A stretch of 23,312 nt of DNA from UBA10133 sp964348455 (GCA_964348455.1 CAYGCQ010000019.1:1-23312); one strand, 5' to 3'; shown: positions 13,440-22,261, numbered from the stretch's first letter. Notes: generated by a model from the letters alone, not told the origin. A program made the numbers and translations.

Positions 13440-14129
13440 ATGGCAGGCAGATACCGAAAAAATCAAGAGAAAAATAGATCGAGGTTTTATATACTTCTAT
13501 CTGTAATATTTGTGTTCGTGATGATTAAGTGGGGTATCCCCTTTTTTGTAAATGTCATGGCTGGTGATGGATCCCCAAGGGTAAAACAAGAGAAAGATAT
13601 AATCCCCCCACAGGCTCCAATAGTGTCAGCCCTTCCGGAAGCTACAAATAGCTCACTATTGTTAATCGAGGGGTACACAGAGCCAAATGCTGCTTTGGAT
13701 TTTCTAATAAACGATCAAATTTCTCTAACCGCTAAAGCAAATGATGACGGATCTTTTGCCAGCACTGCTACTCTGGAGCTTGGAACCAACAGAGTTCAAG
13801 TTAGAGCGGCGGACGCGGCCGGAAACATCAATGTTTCTGAAGTAAAGATGGTGGTTTTTGATAGTAAGCCGCTTGATCTAACAGTCTCTTCCCCCAAAGA
13901 TGGATCAGAGTTCTTTGGTAAAAATAATCAAGTTGTCGATATTCAGGGTGAGGTAAGCAAACCTGAAACTCAGATAATAATCAATAACTCTTTTGTGATA
14001 GTAGAAAAAGACGGAACGTTTATCCACAGACTTCAACTCGAACCTGGTACTAATGATATAAACGTGGTGGCCTCAGATAAAGCCGGAAACACTGCAGAGG
14101 ATACTATTTCTCTTGTTTATACTCCTTAA
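13440..14129 (+). CDS. Membrane-anchored protein with two bacterial Ig-like domains
   Basis: The 229-residue protein has a basic N-terminus, one transmembrane segment (about 16-38) and then two beta-rich repeats of about 85 residues. Both share the ending pattern LELGTNRVQVRAADAAGN and LEPGTNDINVVASDKAGN, typical of bacterial Ig-like or Glucodextranase_B-type domains with a D-x-AGN turn. Domain 1 spans roughly 57-145 and domain 2 146-229. The domains should lie outside the membrane and act in adhesion or surface scaffolding. The gene is preceded by a -10 box 6 nt before the ATG. Its last 26 bases overlap the convergent polymerase gene of the glycan locus. Confidence 0.8.
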   Translation: MAGRYRKNQEKNRSRFYILLSVIFVFVMIKWGIPFFVNVMAGDGSPRVKQEKDIIPPQAPIVSALPEATNSSLLLIEGYTEPNAALDFLINDQISLTAKANDDGSFASTATLELGTNRVQVRAADAAGNINVSEVKMVVFDSKPLDLTVSSPKDGSEFFGKNNQVVDIQGEVSKPETQIIINNSFVIVEKDGTFIHRLQLEPGTNDINVVASDKAGNTAEDTISLVYTP

Positions 14130-15189
14130 GAGGCAAGGCAAGCATTACCCAAAAGGCAAGATTTATCCAGATATAGAAAAAGCTGTTATTGAATAAACTG
14201 TGGATAAGAATCGTAAGTATAAATAACTTGCTCGGTAACGGTATCTCATTCAAAGCTTTTTTAAGAAAACTTAAAAAGGATAACAATCCCAAAAATCCAG
14301 TAGTGGCAGCAACAAATAGATAACTGTTGTCTATCTGGAATCTATCCCCGGCTAAACTTCGAAGAGTGTTGTAACCCCAACCAAGTAGTGGCTTTTGGAG
14401 AAACAGATTTATGCCAACTGTCCAACTTTCGATTCTGGAAAATATAGAAAATGTTCTAAGCAGGTTAACTCCTTCTCCAAATGGTTTGGGGATAACCCAG
14501 ATTAAAAGCCCCAAGCAAACTAATAAGAAAAATAATGAATATTTCTTATTAGAAATTAATAGATAAATTACTCCAAGTAAGAAACATAGATAGGAGGCCC
14601 TTGAAAAAGTGAGGGCGAGAAGAACTACTAAAGGTAGACTGACTGCCCAGCTACCTAGAGATATGAATAGTAGTGAGGCCCCTGCTAATATTGCACCGGT
14701 AAAGTTTGGGTCATAAAGTGATCCGATTAGTCGATAATAGTGGTCGTCAAAACCAATTAGTTTCAGATATCGCATGTCAGGTAAAAATAAATATTGCAGA
14801 ATACCCAGCAAGCAGAAAAGGACAAAGGAAATAGTAATTAATTTAAGAATGTTCTTTTTGGAATGAGCTTTTATGGCCCAGTAGGCTGATGGGTAGATAA
14901 ATAATCTTCCTAAATATAGTAGAGGATAGATGAATCCCCCTGCAGCTAGAGATTTAAAATTAATTAGCAATGAAAGTACGGCTACGAGGTTGAATATTAA
15001 TATAGGTTTAAATATTGGGTCGGATACAATTTGTAGTCTGTGCTTCTTTTTAAGAATCAGCGATATTATCAAAAGACCAAGAACTATATCCAAGAGATAA
15101 AAAGTGACTGGAAATCCAGGGAATTGAAAGGCCAGGAGCTGTCCAAAGGGCCATGTAAAAATGGTTAAAATTAATAATAAATAAGTCAT
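14104..15189 (-). CDS. O-antigen ligase/polymerase-like membrane protein (Wzy/WaaL type)
   Basis: This 361-residue protein has 10-12 hydrophobic helices and the Wzy_C signature: the periplasmic-type loop with GSLYDPNFTGAILAG, LTFSRASYLCFLLG, and RIESWTVGINLFLQKPLLGWG. Such proteins polymerise lipid-linked glycan repeats or ligate them to an acceptor. In a cell without a known LPS, polymerisation of a surface glycan or transfer to protein is more likely than LPS ligation. It is the last gene of the operon and starts in the stop of the GT39-like gene (4-nt overlap). There is no obvious terminator, and its 3' end overlaps the Ig-like gene by 26 bp. Confidence 0.85.
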   Translation of the reverse strand: MTYLLLILTIFTWPFGQLLAFQFPGFPVTFYLLDIVLGLLIISLILKKKHRLQIVSDPIFKPILIFNLVAVLSLLINFKSLAAGGFIYPLLYLGRLFIYPSAYWAIKAHSKKNILKLITISFVLFCLLGILQYLFLPDMRYLKLIGFDDHYYRLIGSLYDPNFTGAILAGASLLFISLGSWAVSLPLVVLLALTFSRASYLCFLLGVIYLLISNKKYSLFFLLVCLGLLIWVIPKPFGEGVNLLRTFSIFSRIESWTVGINLFLQKPLLGWGYNTLRSLAGDRFQIDNSYLFVAATTGFLGLLSFLSFLKKALNEIPLPSKLFILTILIHSLFNNSFFYIWINLAFWVMLALPLKEYKQEK

Positions 15190-16547
15190 TTGATTATTTT
15201 GAATACTTGAATTCCTAAATTATTTGTATGTATCAACTCTCTGTCGAAAGTATCAGAATTCTCCCCTATCGTTACCAGATAATCATATGGAGTAATACTA
15301 GATACCCACGAAGTATGATCGAAGTCTCGAGGGAAATAAAATAAGTTGTGGAGTTTATCTACTACAATCTTACTGTTTTTTGGAAGATTTGCGACAAAAC
15401 CATCGGAGTCAATAAAAGTTCCAGACAGTTTCCTTGCTTGAGATACTAGAAAAGCATTTTTATCTTCTTGCCCGGATAGATAGGGTACATATTTTTTCAT
15501 AGCCACAAGGCGAAGACTCAGGGTGAATAAGCTCGAAACGACCGTAAGCCAAATACACATATTTTTGAGAACCAAATTTTTATGTGAGCTGATATAAAAC
15601 ACCGAGGCGATTATTAAGGCGGGAAAGTAAGGTAAAAAATAGCGGGACGATGGTGGAACTAGAACCATGGTAAGGAAGCTCCCAAGAACTCCGATCAAAG
15701 CTATTCTTTTTATTACAATGTTTTTTTTGAAGATCGAAATCAAGGCAAAAGCAAAGATGAATCCCACCATGAGAGAAATATAGTCGTCGAAGGGAACAGT
15801 CAGATACCAGGGAGTTAGAATTAAATGCTGGAGTGCACTTCCAAGACTAGCGAATGAATTTTCGGTCAGACCACTAAAAATGGGGTAAACCGGATTTCCT
15901 GTATAGTAATAGGACAAGAAAAACCACGGAGATGCGACAAGGAGGGCCGGAAATATTATTTGGGGACCAAAGACTAATGAGAAGATACCCAGAGTCCCGA
16001 GAGACAACCACTTGGTTCCAATGGCCAACCCCAAAAAAATGCCACCTGTTTTCCAAGAACCTTTTACCAGATAGAACAAAGCCGATACTTCCAAGAATGT
16101 TCTAATAAGGTCGATGTAGGCGCTCCCCGACTGCCAACTTACGAGCCAGGTACAGTAAAAAAGAGACACCGAGATGATCTTCCACAAGGCAGACTGCTTT
16201 AGATAGCCCTGGATTTTCCATATTACAATTCCAGTTCCAATGCCCGCCATAAACTGAAGGAGTTTGGGCCCTGCGGTTCCCATCAGCCAGATCAATGGAA
16301 TGAATAAGGTTTCGGCTAACCGTGGCATAACGGAGTAATACAAGAGTCCACCGGGGTAAAACCACTGATGTTTTAAAAGCCAAAGCTTTGGAAGGGTCAA
16401 GTGATACCAAAGCGCATCGAAACCAAGTTCAGGGGTAAATACTAATATAAAATTTACAATTACCAAAGATATTACAGGAAGTGTAAGTAGGTAAAAAACC
16501 ACTGAGTGACTTGCGATAGCTGAGCGGATTAGTTTAATCTTTCCCAT
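15186..16547 (-). CDS. GT39/ArnT-like integral membrane glycosyltransferase
   Basis: The 453-residue protein has many hydrophobic helices and, after the first helix, the acidic loop ELGFDALWYHLTLPK with E40 and D44, as expected for GT-C enzymes that use polyprenyl-phosphate sugars. The C-terminal part (about 350-453) is a soluble outer domain ending VTIGENSDTFDRELIHTNNLGIQVFKI, as in GT39/GT83 proteins. It should add a sugar to a glycan or protein on the outer face of the membrane. Its start overlaps the upstream GT2 gene by 19 nt and its stop overlaps the next gene by 4 nt, so it is fully within the operon. Confidence 0.8.
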   Translation of the reverse strand: MGKIKLIRSAIASHSVVFYLLTLPVISLVIVNFILVFTPELGFDALWYHLTLPKLWLLKHQWFYPGGLLYYSVMPRLAETLFIPLIWLMGTAGPKLLQFMAGIGTGIVIWKIQGYLKQSALWKIISVSLFYCTWLVSWQSGSAYIDLIRTFLEVSALFYLVKGSWKTGGIFLGLAIGTKWLSLGTLGIFSLVFGPQIIFPALLVASPWFFLSYYYTGNPVYPIFSGLTENSFASLGSALQHLILTPWYLTVPFDDYISLMVGFIFAFALISIFKKNIVIKRIALIGVLGSFLTMVLVPPSSRYFLPYFPALIIASVFYISSHKNLVLKNMCIWLTVVSSLFTLSLRLVAMKKYVPYLSGQEDKNAFLVSQARKLSGTFIDSDGFVANLPKNSKIVVDKLHNLFYFPRDFDHTSWVSSITPYDYLVTIGENSDTFDRELIHTNNLGIQVFKIIK

Positions 16548-17263
16548 TGGAAGATTCGAACGGTTAATGACTGAACAGACATTAAATAAGCAGAAAATAA
16601 ACCGACCGAACCATCCAAAAAACCTCCTCTAAGTTTGTAGTTAAAAATGAATTTGGCTAGGGGATTGAAAAATAATCTGAACCAAGAGAAGGTCTTATTT
16701 TCGAAATCGAGAAATTTGGCATCAATTGGACTATAGCTCGACATTCTGCCAATAAACTCAGAAATTAAATGATTTTTTTGATGATACAGCGGTGACTCCA
16801 GCTCCCCTACTCTACCCTTAATTTTCCAAACTTCGTGAACCGGTCTGATAAATTTACCGGCCGTCCTTTCTGCTAGCCTAAGTATGTTTATATTCCCTGT
16901 TTCACCATGCAATAGAGGCTGATGATAAACTACGTCCACTCGCTTAATGGTATAGCCGGAATATTTATCGTCTTTAATTGCTTGCTCAATTTCCAACTGG
17001 AGTTCCTTGCTCACATATTCATCATCGTCCACAAAAAACACCCAGTCGGATTTAGTCTTCTCTAAGGCGAAGTTTCTTTGAGCCGAAAAATCGGAATTTA
17101 GAGGATGAAAAAATAGTTTGCACTTTATGCTTGATGTATCAACTCCGACGATAGGTGTCGGGGAATCAATGACAGCAATTATCTCGTCAGCAAATGAAAG
17201 AGACTGTAACAATATCGGGTCTAGTTTGGTTTTATTTGTAATTATTATGGCGGAGATTTTCAT
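16529..17263 (-). CDS. Family 2 glycosyltransferase (WaaE/KdtX-like)
   Basis: The 244-residue protein has the GT-A fold start MKISAIIITNK, the HPLNSDFSAQRNFAL segment and the metal-binding acid cluster WVFFVDDDEYV (D79-D81, E82). The later RLAERTAGKFIRPVHEVW segment is typical of the WaaE/KdtX-like subgroup, which adds glucose or other hexoses to LPS core or related glycans. It should act on the cytoplasmic membrane face; a hydrophobic, basic C-terminal region may bind the membrane. It starts within the stop of the acyltransferase gene (ATGA, 4-nt overlap). Confidence 0.88.
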   Translation of the reverse strand: MKISAIIITNKTKLDPILLQSLSFADEIIAVIDSPTPIVGVDTSSIKCKLFFHPLNSDFSAQRNFALEKTKSDWVFFVDDDEYVSKELQLEIEQAIKDDKYSGYTIKRVDVVYHQPLLHGETGNINILRLAERTAGKFIRPVHEVWKIKGRVGELESPLYHQKNHLISEFIGRMSSYSPIDAKFLDFENKTFSWFRLFFNPLAKFIFNYKLRGGFLDGSVGLFSAYLMSVQSLTVRIFQWERLN

Positions 17264-18393
17264 TTGTCCATAATTTTACGGTTAATAGAGTTAGATAGAG
17301 CGAGCGAAGGAATTTCGATGTATTTGTGAACTAGTATTGAAATCACGGTAGCTAACGACAGGGAAATTAAAAACAGCACGCTATGGATTATGACGTAGTG
17401 ATTCGCATACGGGAGATTTGGAAAATATTGGAACATGAATCTGGCAATAATATATAGAACGGAAAAATGGATTAAGTAGAGGCTGTAGGATATTTTTCCG
17501 AAGAATTGGAACATTTTATGATCTAACCAGTCGAATAGCTTGGTTTTGTCACTGTACATGATTAAACCCACTAGTTTCCAAGAAACGATACTCTCTATCA
17601 ACCCACCGGTATATTCATTCGAAGTAAATCTGTAAGCCAGTAAAATTAGTATTGTAATGGGAAGTGTGACAGTTATGTACCAGCTTGGGAATTGAGAAAA
17701 GAATGTTTTAAATTTCGGTATTATTAGTCCGAGGAAAAACATGTACAGATATCGGAGATCTCTAAAGTCGGAAATATTTAATATTGTGAAGCTTGCGTAA
17801 ACTAGTCCACCGGCGATAAATAAGTCTATAAGCCAGGTAGTTTTTTTCGTTATTAGATAAAAAGCCGGAATGATTAGAGAAGCAAGAATGATTACCCTAA
17901 GAGTCCACGTGACACCCCCGAGATAGGTGTGTATAAAGAAAAAGTTTTTTAGAAATTCTATAAATGTCATCTGAAAGTTCATCCACCACACAAACCAGCT
18001 TGAGGCGTGCGGAAAAGTTCCGTAGACAAAACCGAAACGCATGTAAAGAGCTGTGAGAACGATTATAAAAATATAAACGGGATAAAGCCTGATAAGTCTC
18101 TTAATTGCATATGCTGTCAGACCTCTAGGGGAAAACTTTACTCGACTAAGAGATTGGCCAAGCACAAGACCGGAAAGAATAAAGAACATAGTTACTGCCG
18201 CCCCCCCGTTTCCGAGAATCATCAAATACTGCTGAATTTTGCTCTGTAAATCATGAAACTCAAGATAATTTTGGCCCCAAACGTTGGCGAAGACCGGAAT
18301 AGCCACGACTAGAAATGAATGGTTGAGGGCAACGATAAGAGACAGAATGCCTCGGAGGCCGTCTAGCTTGGTAATACGTTTGGTATTAGACAT
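17260..18393 (-). CDS. Acyltransferase 3 family membrane protein (OafA-like)
   Basis: The 377-residue protein has about ten transmembrane helices and the family hallmarks KLDGLRGILSLIVALNHSF (catalytic-type H25) and GNGGAAVTMFFILSGLVLGQSL. RLYPVYIFIIV is a second conserved block. These enzymes usually O-acetylate surface polysaccharides using cytoplasmic acyl-CoA. Its place between two glycosyltransferases argues that it acetylates the product of this locus. The start overlaps the upstream GT2 gene by 8 nt. Confidence 0.92.
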   Translation of the reverse strand: MSNTKRITKLDGLRGILSLIVALNHSFLVVAIPVFANVWGQNYLEFHDLQSKIQQYLMILGNGGAAVTMFFILSGLVLGQSLSRVKFSPRGLTAYAIKRLIRLYPVYIFIIVLTALYMRFGFVYGTFPHASSWFVWWMNFQMTFIEFLKNFFFIHTYLGGVTWTLRVIILASLIIPAFYLITKKTTWLIDLFIAGGLVYASFTILNISDFRDLRYLYMFFLGLIIPKFKTFFSQFPSWYITVTLPITILILLAYRFTSNEYTGGLIESIVSWKLVGLIMYSDKTKLFDWLDHKMFQFFGKISYSLYLIHFSVLYIIARFMFQYFPNLPYANHYVIIHSVLFLISLSLATVISILVHKYIEIPSLALSNSINRKIMDK

Positions 18394-19216
18394 TCTTATA
18401 CTTTAGTCCATGATAAGTCCACAGTAGATACAGATATGGATAAGTGACAAATGCAAAGATGTATGGAATTAGTCGTTGGGATATGGGAAGCCATTTTTTG
18501 ATAAATCTCAGATGACTCCAAAAGCTAATTAAAAGTTTTTGTGTTGGTCTAGCAAAGGAAGAAGAGGTACAGTGACCCACTTCGACTTTTGGGTCGAGAA
18601 TTATTTTAAATCCGGCTTTGCCAGCAGAGAGACAGTAATCAACATCTTCAAAATACATAAAATACCCTTCATCTAAAAGTCCGGCTTTACGAAATGTTTC
18701 CTTGCTAATCAGAACACAGGCGAAAGTAACAAATTCTGAATTGATGGGACTGAAGTTTTTAATTTTTTTAAGATTTCTATGTTCCGGTTTGGCTAATTTC
18801 CAGTCTACTTTACCTTCCAGCCCAAAGACATGTTCATCCTTTTGGGAGTGAGTAATGACGGGCGCGACAATTCCGACCTTATTGTTTTCAAAGTGTTTTT
18901 GAAGCGGTATAAAGAATTGTTTGCCAACAGTGACATCAGGATTGATGACTAGAACATAATCACTACCAGCAGCAAGCGCTTTTTTGATGGCTAAATTATT
19001 TCCGGCGGCGAAACCGAGATTTTCTTCTGAAGGAATGTATTTAACTTTTGTAAATTTTGAATTTATAAATTTTTCAGTTTTGGCTTCTGGAGAGTTGTCT
19101 ACAATGTAATAGTCCACTCGATTACCACCGACGGATTTTTTTAAGGACTTCAGACACTTCACCGTATCGTCTAAGTGCTTGTAATTGAGAATTATGGCTG
19201 ATATTTTTTCCGGCAT
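18386..19216 (-). CDS. Family 2 glycosyltransferase (rhamnosyltransferase WbbL-like)
   Basis: The 276-residue protein shows the GT2 elements ISAIILNYKHLDDTVKCLKSL, IVDNSP, SEENLGFAAGNNLAIKKAL (63-81), the NPD motif (92-94) and GYFMYFEDVDYC with the catalytic acidic region E190-D193. A basic, hydrophobic C-terminus (LRFIKKWLP onward) suggests membrane association. This is the pattern of WbbL-type rhamnosyltransferases that extend a lipid-linked glycan, although donor specificity cannot be read. It is the first gene of a five-gene minus-strand operon. A TAGAAT box ends 7 nt before the ATG, so the operon mRNA is predicted to be leaderless. Confidence 0.92.
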   Translation of the reverse strand: MPEKISAIILNYKHLDDTVKCLKSLKKSVGGNRVDYYIVDNSPEAKTEKFINSKFTKVKYIPSEENLGFAAGNNLAIKKALAAGSDYVLVINPDVTVGKQFFIPLQKHFENNKVGIVAPVITHSQKDEHVFGLEGKVDWKLAKPEHRNLKKIKNFSPINSEFVTFACVLISKETFRKAGLLDEGYFMYFEDVDYCLSAGKAGFKIILDPKVEVGHCTSSSFARPTQKLLISFWSHLRFIKKWLPISQRLIPYIFAFVTYPYLYLLWTYHGLKYKNV

Positions 19217-19220
19217 CTGC

Positions 19221-19229
19221 TATATTCTA
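19221..19229. promoter_or_regulatory. Overlapping divergent -10 boxes in an 18-nt gap
   Basis: The gap between two divergent start codons (19217-19234) contains TATATTCTAT. The minus strand reads TAGAAT (19224-19229), 7 nt before the GT2 ATG. The plus strand reads TATTCT (19223-19228), 6 nt before the methyltransferase ATG, or TATATT (19221-19226) with CTGATA (19198-19203) as a 17-nt-spaced -35. Each -35 region would lie inside the opposite gene. Confidence 0.6.
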
Positions 19230-19234
19230 TCCCA

Positions 19235-19903
19235 ATGACCAAGCCACTTCGAGCAGCAATTGAGATAATCGCAAATTTAATAGATTCACCTAGAAGAATA
19301 TTGGAAATTGGATCTCGGCAAGCAGTAAATCAAAATGAACTTGCTAATATGAGAGATCTATTCCCCAACAGTAAATTTGTTGGGGTCGATATGCAAGCTG
19401 GACCTGGAGTTGATGTAGTAGCGAGTGCTAATGAGTTACCATTTTCGGATAGATATTTTGATTTGGTACTTTGCTTGGAAACACTCGAACATGCAGAGAA
19501 GCCCTGGCTTATTTGTTCTGAAATAGAGAGAGTGATGGGTTCAAAAGGAGTGGCCATTATCTCTAGCCAGCAAAATTTTCCTATACACAAACATCCATCC
19601 GACTACTTTCGTTATACTCCATACGGACTAAAGGCACTGTTTCCCAAATTGAAGAGTCAGCTTGCATTTGCCATCTCTCCCCCATTTTATGACGAAGTAA
19701 AGCTAAACCCCCAACATGTGATATTGGTGGGTATGAAAAAAAGCAATACATCGCTTACAAAAAAAATCAAGAAGTCACTAATAAGTAATATTTCGAAGAT
19801 CTCTGTTCACAAACCATACAGACACAGACTTCAGGATGGATTTAAAATAATGAAGAGAGCGTTTTTGGAATTGGTATTTAGGGAAGAGATAGAGTTTTTT
19901 TGA
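19235..19903 (+). CDS. Class I SAM-dependent methyltransferase
   Basis: The 222-residue protein matches the Methyltransf_11 pattern: motif I RILEIGSR (21-28), the acidic residue of motif II in KFVGVDMQ (D52), SANELPFSDRYFDLVLCLETLEHAEKPW (positions 64-91), and the post-motif region IISSQQNFPIHKHPSDYFRYTPYGLKALF. Such enzymes in glycan loci often methylate sugars or the lipid-linked intermediate. The C-terminal part is basic and may bind a membrane. It sits between two minus-strand glycan operons but reads on the plus strand. Its last 26 bases overlap the flippase gene. Confidence 0.87.
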   Translation: MTKPLRAAIEIIANLIDSPRRILEIGSRQAVNQNELANMRDLFPNSKFVGVDMQAGPGVDVVASANELPFSDRYFDLVLCLETLEHAEKPWLICSEIERVMGSKGVAIISSQQNFPIHKHPSDYFRYTPYGLKALFPKLKSQLAFAISPPFYDEVKLNPQHVILVGMKKSNTSLTKKIKKSLISNISKISVHKPYRHRLQDGFKIMKRAFLELVFREEIEFF

Positions 19904-21185
19904 TCTCCTTTTGGAACAGATGCCAAGAAACCCCTATAAATAGAGGCACAGAAATTACGGTACTAATTAGGAAAGCATAGGCTACGCCAAGGGCATGGAA
20001 TTTTGGAACCAGTACTAGAGACATAACTATTTCAATTCCAACAGTAAGGAGGGCAAAAAATGAAGGTATCTGTGGTTTATTTATCGCTTGAATTAGAACC
20101 GTAGGAACGGGAGTTAGGGAAACAAGCAAGAAGTAAAAGCTTAGTATCTTTAGAATCGGAAATGAAGACTGAACAATAATAGGATCTTTTAACCACCAGG
20201 CTAAAAATTCCTGTCCGACGGTGAAAGTGAGAATGACAGCAATAATTCCTCCGAGGAGTGTAAGAGCTTCAACTCCAATTACCAGTTTTTTTAATTTATG
20301 AATTCTGTCTTTTTCCAGAAGTGAAGCACTAAGAGGAAAGAAGGCCTGGGCAAACTGAGAGACAATTCCCGCACCTTTGGTGACGATACTTTGAGGAATA
20401 TTAAATGAGGTGATTGACTGAGCAGAAACCATGGCGCCAAGAACATAATTGCTAAATTGAGATTCAATTTGCCCCGCCATTGTACCCACAAAATTCTTTA
20501 TGCCAAATGAGAATAGTTCTCGCCCGGAATCTCTAGAATATAGAGGGTTGAAATTTGGACCAGGGAAAACGCGATAGCAGTAATGTGCTAAATAAATAAA
20601 AGTCAGCAAATGAAATACTAACTGGGCAGCGAATATAGCTGCGATATTGGGATAATTGAAGGCTATAAGAGCGGAAATAAGAGTATTTGAGGTTCCCACT
20701 AATAAAGTTTTTGAGTTAAAAACATCAAATCGCTGCTCTGCCTGGGGAAGTGTTAAGAAGTGATTATTAATAAAATTAACAAACACAATAATGGCTATTA
20801 ATAGGATTGACCAGCTCAAAGTTGAACTATCAATATGAGAGAAAATCTGTAATGTTTTGGACAGAAAAAGAAGTAGAGCTGAGACGGTGGCAAAAAGAAG
20901 AAAACCGATGGAAATAAAAATTGAGAAGGAAGTTTTCCAGATAGCTACTTTTTCCTCTCTATTTGTTTGAGGCAGAGAAAGTTTTCTCACCACAGCATTT
21001 GAGATGCCAAGATCAAAAACTGAAGAAAGAGCTATAAATGATGCCAGGAAAATGTAAATTCCAAATACGTCTCTACCAAGATGCTGAAGTAAAATTGATA
21101 TGGAAAAGAAACTTGCGATTAGCAAGTAAAAATAGCCAGCAAGATTGAATCCGGTATTTTTGATTAGGCTTTTTTTAAGCGACAT
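19878..21185 (-). CDS. Wzx-like polysaccharide flippase (MOP superfamily)
   Basis: The 435-residue protein has 12 predicted membrane helices and the typical polysaccharide transporter ending with a short basic tail. Recognisable segments are the N-terminal SLIKNTGFNLAGYFYLL, GISNAVVRKLS and FGIKNFVGTMAGQIE. It should move undecaprenyl-diphosphate-linked glycan units to the outer face, where the Wzy-like protein encoded at 14104-15189 could polymerise them. Its start overlaps the upstream GT4 gene by 22 nt on the same strand, so it closes the second operon. Confidence 0.88.
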   Translation of the reverse strand: MSLKKSLIKNTGFNLAGYFYLLIASFFSISILLQHLGRDVFGIYIFLASFIALSSVFDLGISNAVVRKLSLPQTNREEKVAIWKTSFSIFISIGFLLFATVSALLLFLSKTLQIFSHIDSSTLSWSILLIAIIVFVNFINNHFLTLPQAEQRFDVFNSKTLLVGTSNTLISALIAFNYPNIAAIFAAQLVFHLLTFIYLAHYCYRVFPGPNFNPLYSRDSGRELFSFGIKNFVGTMAGQIESQFSNYVLGAMVSAQSITSFNIPQSIVTKGAGIVSQFAQAFFPLSASLLEKDRIHKLKKLVIGVEALTLLGGIIAVILTFTVGQEFLAWWLKDPIIVQSSFPILKILSFYFLLVSLTPVPTVLIQAINKPQIPSFFALLTVGIEIVMSLVLVPKFHALGVAYAFLISTVISVPLFIGVSWHLFQKEIKKTLSLP

Positions 21186-22261
21186 ACTTTTTCATAAAGT
21201 GATACAATTTGGTGGACAATTTTGTTTCGATCATATTTCAATACCGCCCTTTGGCGAGAAATTTTAGCCATCTTATGCCTCAACTCCTCATTATATAGAA
21301 GTTTCTCCAGGTTTGTTTTCAAGCTTTCTTGGTCACCTGGCTTTGCGTACAGGGCGCAGTCCCCACACACTTCCCGTATCGCGCCGGTATCTGTGGTCAC
21401 TATCGGAATCCCACTTGCCATAGCTTCTACCAGCGCCATGCCAAACTGTTCTTCCCATGTACTGGTGGCTCTGCTGGGCAAACAGAAGATATCTGCCTTG
21501 CTGTACTCCGAGGCCATCTTGCTGTAAGGTACTTTTCTGACAAATACGTTTTTAAAGCCCGTAAGATCTTGCCTACTTGGGCCCTTACCGATGAAGGTGA
21601 GGTGCACGTTCTTATCATTGCCACTAATATTCAAAAATGCTTCTAGAAGATCCTCGACCCCCTTCTCCGGGACTAAACGAGAAACACAAAGAATGTTTAG
21701 ATCTCTTTTTTTCTTAGTCTGCTCTTTTGGCTTAAATTTATGCAAATCTACCCCAACAGGGATTACGGTTATTTTATCTGTATGAACACCTTCTTTTATT
21801 AGTGCTCGTCTCGCAAGACTGGTTACGGCTATAAAGTGATCTATATTTTCTCTGGCTAATTTCTTGAATTGTTTTCTACCAGAAATTCCTTCATTGTTGT
21901 GAGGGATTGTTTCCCAGACTGTGCTGATAATTTTCTTAACCAGTCCCCTTCTCTTAGAGAGTATGGCTTGATTGGTGTAGCCATAGTAAGTTTCTGCGAC
22001 ATGGGCAATATCAGCTCCTTTAATAACTTTTTCGAGACCAATTAATTTATGAGCATCAACAAAGAGTCGGTTTAGGGTGGGGAATTTGAATGGTATGGGT
22101 AGATCTGTGGGTGACCAAAGCTTGATTAATGGCAAATCAATCTTTGTGGAAATTGGAAATTTAGAAGAGACTGCCTGAATGTCATGTTTTTCTTTTAAGG
22201 ACGAAAAATTCTGTAGCTCAAATGGATTCAAGAAGGCTCCCCGAATTATGAATATTTTCAT
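21164..22261 (-). CDS. Family 4 glycosyltransferase
   Basis: The 365-residue protein has the GT-B fold of GT4 enzymes. The C-terminal nucleotide-sugar domain begins at KKRDLNILCVSRLVPEKGVEDLLEAF, has LTFIGKGPSRQDL, and carries the EX7E motif in EEQFGMALVEAMASGIPIVTTDTG. The N-terminal domain begins MKIFIIRGAFLNPFE. GT4 enzymes retain configuration and commonly add mannose, glucose or GlcNAc to lipid-linked glycans on the cytoplasmic side. The start overlaps the upstream gene by 4 nt (ATGA) and no Shine-Dalgarno precedes it. Confidence 0.92.
   Translation of the reverse strand: MKIFIIRGAFLNPFELQNFSSLKEKHDIQAVSSKFPISTKIDLPLIKLWSPTDLPIPFKFPTLNRLFVDAHKLIGLEKVIKGADIAHVAETYYGYTNQAILSKRRGLVKKIISTVWETIPHNNEGISGRKQFKKLARENIDHFIAVTSLARRALIKEGVHTDKITVIPVGVDLHKFKPKEQTKKKRDLNILCVSRLVPEKGVEDLLEAFLNISGNDKNVHLTFIGKGPSRQDLTGFKNVFVRKVPYSKMASEYSKADIFCLPSRATSTWEEQFGMALVEAMASGIPIVTTDTGAIREVCGDCALYAKPGDQESLKTNLEKLLYNEELRHKMAKISRQRAVLKYDRNKIVHQIVSLYEKVCRLKKA

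Noticed and set aside
16102..16410. 102-residue minus-strand ORF inside the GT39-like gene
   Set aside because: It lies in another frame of a well-supported membrane glycosyltransferase and shows no domain or start signal.
21329..21646. 105-residue plus-strand ORF opposite the GT4 gene
   Set aside because: It is antisense to the conserved catalytic domain of the GT4 enzyme and has no supporting signals.
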